A stretch of 64,000 nucleotides of DNA, from assembly GCF_000003815.2 (NCBI RefSeq), contig NC_049986.1:16357172-16421171 (forward strand). The letters run 5' to 3'. Source of the stretch: Branchiostoma floridae. Lineage: Eukaryota; Chordata; Leptocardii; Amphioxiformes; Branchiostomatidae. The translations under genes were made by a program, and so were the position numbers. How positions within the stretch are numbered: the first letter of the stretch is position 1; each line of letters begins with the position of its first letter. The notes below the pieces were generated by a model. It was not told the DNA's origin, did no database searches, and was given only the letters and a program-made list of their open reading frames with translations. This document shows positions 61,201 through 64,000 of the stretch, piece after piece.

Positions 61201-63848
61201 TACCGTGCCCTAGATAACAGCCCATTGCTCCTTACTTACCTAACTGCTCCTATGGTATCAAAAGGCAATGGGACCTTTACATCTGACAACCTTACCCTTC
61301 TTTCGTAGTATCTGCAACTATTCCCAAGGTGTGGCCTTACAAATAGTACAAATACTTCTCTGGTCAGGAAAAGGACCCCTAAACTAGATATACATGTACC
61401 TTCAGCCCATCCGCCGGCGGGAGCAGGGGTGGTGGTAGTGACTGGTCTCTGGGTGACGGCTGGACACTGCCCGGTGTAGCAGGTCTGGACCTCCGGCGGC
61501 TTGGAGCTGGAGTCACAGTTGCCGTCCTCGATGACGTAAGGGGAGTTGCTGTCCGGGCGGCAGGTCACAGTACGTGTGATCTGGCCAAACCCGCAGGTCA
61601 CGGAACACTGGACAGGAAGAACATTACAGAGGGTTAGAAAATGAACACTAGAGTAATATTATCTAAGAATTTCCGTTAAGTGAAGAAGATCATTTTAAAG
61701 ATAAAATTTCCTGAGGTTTTCTTTCCTTTCTGTCGTTTAGAATATGTAGAACTTCATTGGTGCTCTCGGAAAGCATTTGCTTATAGAAAAGATACAAATC
61801 TAGAATATCAGAACACTTATCAATCTACGATGTAGTTTTGACACATTTGTTGATAAGTGTAGAGAGATAAAAAAAGTTTCCTATCGTTGAGGATTATACT
61901 TTTTATATTGTGGAAAATTTGTTATTGATGTTAGTAAATCTATAAAGACAGTGTCTTACACTTGTCCAGCTGGTGGCCACCCACACGCCCGGGCAGGGGT
62001 CGGTGTTACAGGACATGGCGGTGGCGGGCTTGGCGGTCTTACACTCGGAGTCGGACACCACCTGATCCACCTGTCCATCATTCCTCATGCACTGCACCAG
62101 CCTGTTCTGGGTACCGCCTCCGCAGGTGGCAGAGCATGCGCCGAAACTACCGGTGTTCCAGCTGGAAGAACGGGAAGACACAAAGATCTTAGACCAAGTA
62201 CCAACATCTATGTCACCAGACATACACTATCAATACAGACAGACACGATATCCTGTTTGGTCGTATTTTTTATCTCCTTAAGTTGATGACCAAAATCGTT
62301 CTGCAAGAGGTCTCTGCCACCTTTGGTTGATTTTGACCATTGTAAATACTAATTGGTATACTGACATCGGCCCTACAGCATCGGCTATGAATAAATCTAT
62401 TCGAGAGTGACAGCCTCTGCAACACAAGTCACATCTGGAAGCTGACTCAGGTCTTTTGCTATGGGTCCGCGTTTCTTCTGCGCTACACACTACTAGTCTT
62501 ACTGCTGGCGTCTCAGCTTCCTATACAAGATGGATCTCCAGCTTGATAGGATTCTACTCAGCCATAAACCAGGTAGGGTAAATTGATAAGATTGAATCAG
62601 GCAGTGGCGCTGCCTCCAGGTCCGAAAAACTGTAGAACGAACGTTAGTCATAACAGACGTTTACACCATGTTAACAAGGCCATATCATAACGTTATCGGG
62701 TCATAGCCTGGAGTGCGGATCACGAAGCATGTTGTTAAAAGCTTACTGTCTGAATGTACGCCCAAAAGCAGCTACTCAAGCAACTAGATATGGTTTTGGT
62801 AACGTTCAGAGGTTTCAGACAGCCATCCTGAATCTTTCGTCAGTGACACTGGAGAAATCTTGCTGGAGAGCAGGGTTTTTCATCCTGGCTGTGAACTTGT
62901 ATGAACATGAGATCTAGTTGTAGAACAGGTTTGTCCTAACTGTGAATTGATAGGCAGGCAAACTATAGCTTCTCCTTATTTTTCATTTCTGAATGTACAT
63001 GGATAGATTTGCGCCTTACAATGCTGGGCAGGCCTGCAGGTTGCAGCTGCGGGTCTGTGCCGAGGGCCTGTTTCCTGAGTCACAGTAGGTGTCATCCACT
63101 CTGGAACCGTCGTCATTCCTCACGCACTGCACGAACAGGGTCTGGGTACCTAACAGCACGGAATAGTAACACATTAGCTGTGCAATGTGTATCTTTGTGA
63201 TGCTATGCAATATCCGAGTACTACTCAATATATGTTCATTATTGTATTGTACATGTATATGTATATGTTTGAGGTCACAACATCAGCCCGCAATGTATTG
63301 TTCTTGTCGCAACCTGAATAAAGTCAAATTCAAAGTCAAAGTACTTGCTATCACACCGATGAAGGGTAGATACCCAAGTAATAAAATACATAAGATAACG
63401 CTCAGGCAACTAGATAGATTTGAATCCAGTTGCTTAGGTAACTGTTATCTTGTGTACGAAGTCTATCTCATCAAAGGGCGTTTTTATGAATCTTTGCGTC
63501 GTAAAATCTACAATAATGATACGTTCAAACACAGTGAATACAATGACAGTCATCATCAAAACCTATTAGATTAATGGTACTTGATCAGCGTGTAATTCTA
63601 AATAACCCCCATTGAGTAGGCGTCCTACACCTTCACGTGAACACCTGTAACACCTGTACGGTTACGTCAGTATCACCTGTTCCACACGATTCAGAACACT
63701 CCCTCCAGGTGCTATCCCAGACATACTCCACGGCAAAATGGACGACCTCCTCGCTTCCGGAGAAGGAGTGATAGACGGGGCCGAGGTAGTTGAACTCGAC
63801 CTGCGGGGCCACACCTACGAACTCTGTGTCGAGGTAGTGGCGGTACAC
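58241..63848 (-). CDS. ADAMTS13-like secreted protein, C-terminal part (spacer end, 3 TSP1, 2 CUB)
   Basis: Minus-strand exons: 63848-63677, 63149-63020, 62161-61960, 61607-61400, 60864-60700, 60265-60086, 59619-59438, 58393-58241 (1392 nt, 463 aa plus stop, phases agree). Order: VYRHYLDTEF...PQVEFNYLGP, resembling the end of the ADAMTS13 spacer; three TSP1 repeats, each with six Cys and a CxxTC/CxxSC fucosylation site (CSESCGTG, CSATCGGG, CSVTCGFG); a Thr/Pro linker (TTTTPAPAGG); CUB1 (TGCDV...RYCGTTLY) and CUB2 (CEYQITQP...GYDDF...RYCGARTP), four Cys each; stop after LSYTSA. TSP1 repeats followed by two terminal CUB domains is the arrangement of ADAMTS13, the von Willebrand factor protease. 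Human ADAMTS13 has more TSP1 repeats. The protease domain lies off the right edge, so a protease-less ADAMTSL-type protein cannot be excluded. Secreted by inference. Confidence 0.85.
58420..58596. other. assembly gap (N run)
   Basis: 177 N within the last intron of the ADAMTS13-like gene. The flanking exons are complete and in phase, so no coding sequence needs to be missing. Confidence 1.
59028..59420. mobile_element. inverted-repeat element in the last intron
   Basis: AAATGATACCAAAATTGTCATTATC at the left is nearly the complement of the right end, GATAATGAAAAATTCGGTATCATTT. About 25-bp ends, no clear target duplication. Confidence 0.6.
60365..60540 (+). mobile_element. possible Penelope-like element remnant
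   Basis: One plus frame reads RCKSATYIGYT, a stop, then RREDEL. This resembles the GIY-YIG endonuclease start of Penelope-like elements (CxxCxxxYIGxTxRxL). It is followed by GAAGATGTCTGACAGGCATG and GAAACGTCAGC, motifs common at retroelement 3' ends. It is short and broken, hence the low confidence. Confidence 0.35.
61040..61300 (+). mobile_element. tRNA-derived SINE
   Basis: GTAGCGTAGTGTTCTGGTCG (A-box region) and GGGTTTGAATCCCC (B-box) are spaced as in a Pol III tRNA promoter. They are followed by GCCCTCGGCAAAGGCACTTT, CCTCATTCCACCCAGGTGCA and AAATGGGCACCTGACTTC, a conserved central domain seen in widespread metazoan SINEs. It lies in the intron between TSP1 exon 61607-61400 and CUB1. No cloverleaf is kept, so it is not a tRNA gene. 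Confidence 0.75.
62300..62490 (-). mobile_element. possible retroelement fragment with a zinc-finger-like motif
   Basis: The minus frame reads SRCDLCCRGCHSRIDLFIAD, close to the CxxCxRxCxSRIGLxSH motif often seen at the end of retroelement polyproteins. Only about 60 codons remain and the His ligands are lost. Confidence 0.35.
62764..62865 (-). repeat. dispersed repeat (CAGTTGCTTGAGTAACT family)
   Basis: AGCTACTCAAGCAACTAGAT, GGTTTTGGTAACGTTCAGAGGTTTCAGACAG and TTTCGTCAGTGACACTG, the reverse-oriented form of the copy at 35515. Confidence 0.75.
63241..63345 (+). mobile_element. LINE 3' tail
   Basis: TTGTTCTTGTCGCAACCTGAATAAAGTCAAATTCAAAGTCAAAG ends in a short CAAA(T)TCAAAGT repeat, the usual 3' end of CR1/L2-type LINEs. 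It is directly followed by the next repeat fragment. Confidence 0.55.
63400..63445 (+). repeat. dispersed repeat fragment (CAGTTGCTTGAGTAACT family)
   Basis: GGCAACTAGATAGATTTGAA followed by TCCAGTTGCTTAGGTAACTG; like 41060 it joins two ends of the family head to head. Confidence 0.6.
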
Positions 63849-64000
63849 CTATGTGTCGGAGATAAAGGTGTGCCCCAAATGAGCTCAGGGTTCCCAAATC
63901 CCTGTTAGGGATCCGTGCAGCACCAAGCCCAGGCCGTTTGGTATCTTAGCTTATAAAAGGTGAGCAATATAAAATATGGCTGTTGTTCATAATCAGATAT
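63849..64000. other. intron of the ADAMTS13-like gene at the window edge
   Basis: The acceptor CACATAG ends at 63849 on the minus strand. No further exon is visible before the window ends. Confidence 0.6.

Overview
The window is animal nuclear DNA: intron-rich protein-coding genes with GT-AG introns, long introns and UTRs, and a dense mix of DNA-transposon, LINE, SINE and minisatellite sequence. Gene content (TSC1, the 5' part of SNAPC4, a DUF547 gene, and an ADAMTS13-like TSP1/CUB gene) and the style of the repeats point to an invertebrate deuterostome, most likely a cephalochordate (Branchiostoma). That assignment is inference. TSC1, SNAPC4 and ADAMTS13 all lie on human 9q34, so the window looks like an ancestral chordate linkage block.

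Layout. 1-520 is an assembly gap. 521-9600 has no recognisable gene. It holds a pair of elements sharing both termini (1730-2053 and 2058-8514), the larger of which contains a 65-bp minisatellite (about 4660-6850). 9644-13006 (-) carries the first exons of SNAPC4, the Myb-domain subunit of the snRNA-activating complex; its Myb repeats are not seen in the window. About 320 bp away, head to head, TSC1 (hamartin) begins: a 5'UTR exon ending at 13366 and 16 coding exons from 17605 to 32665 (1386 codons, all splice phases agree). TSC1 introns hold tandem partial copies of coding exon 3, several TIR elements with target-site duplications, and a 19-bp minisatellite split by a LINE 3' end. 34.5-37 kb is repeat-rich intergenic DNA.

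37284-54501 (+) is a seven-exon gene for a 296-aa DUF547 protein. Its long introns hold a 22-bp minisatellite, a LINE 3' end interrupted by a CACTA-like element, and two more TIR elements. After about 3.7 kb of AT-rich DNA, 58241-63848 (-) holds the last eight exons (463 aa) of a secreted protein: the end of an ADAMTS-type spacer, three thrombospondin type-1 repeats and two CUB domains, as in ADAMTS13. Its protease part lies beyond the right edge.

Functionally the genes are not a pathway: mTORC1 control (TSC1), snRNA transcription (SNAPC4), an unknown DUF547 function and an extracellular ADAMTS-like protein. The strongest leads are the tandem pseudo-exons of TSC1, the shared SNAPC4/TSC1 promoter with a spliced uORF, the conserved 9q34-type linkage, a TIR family starting TAGCCT with 8-9 bp duplications, and the paired elements at the left end. 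Exon edges were read by hand and could be off by a base in places.
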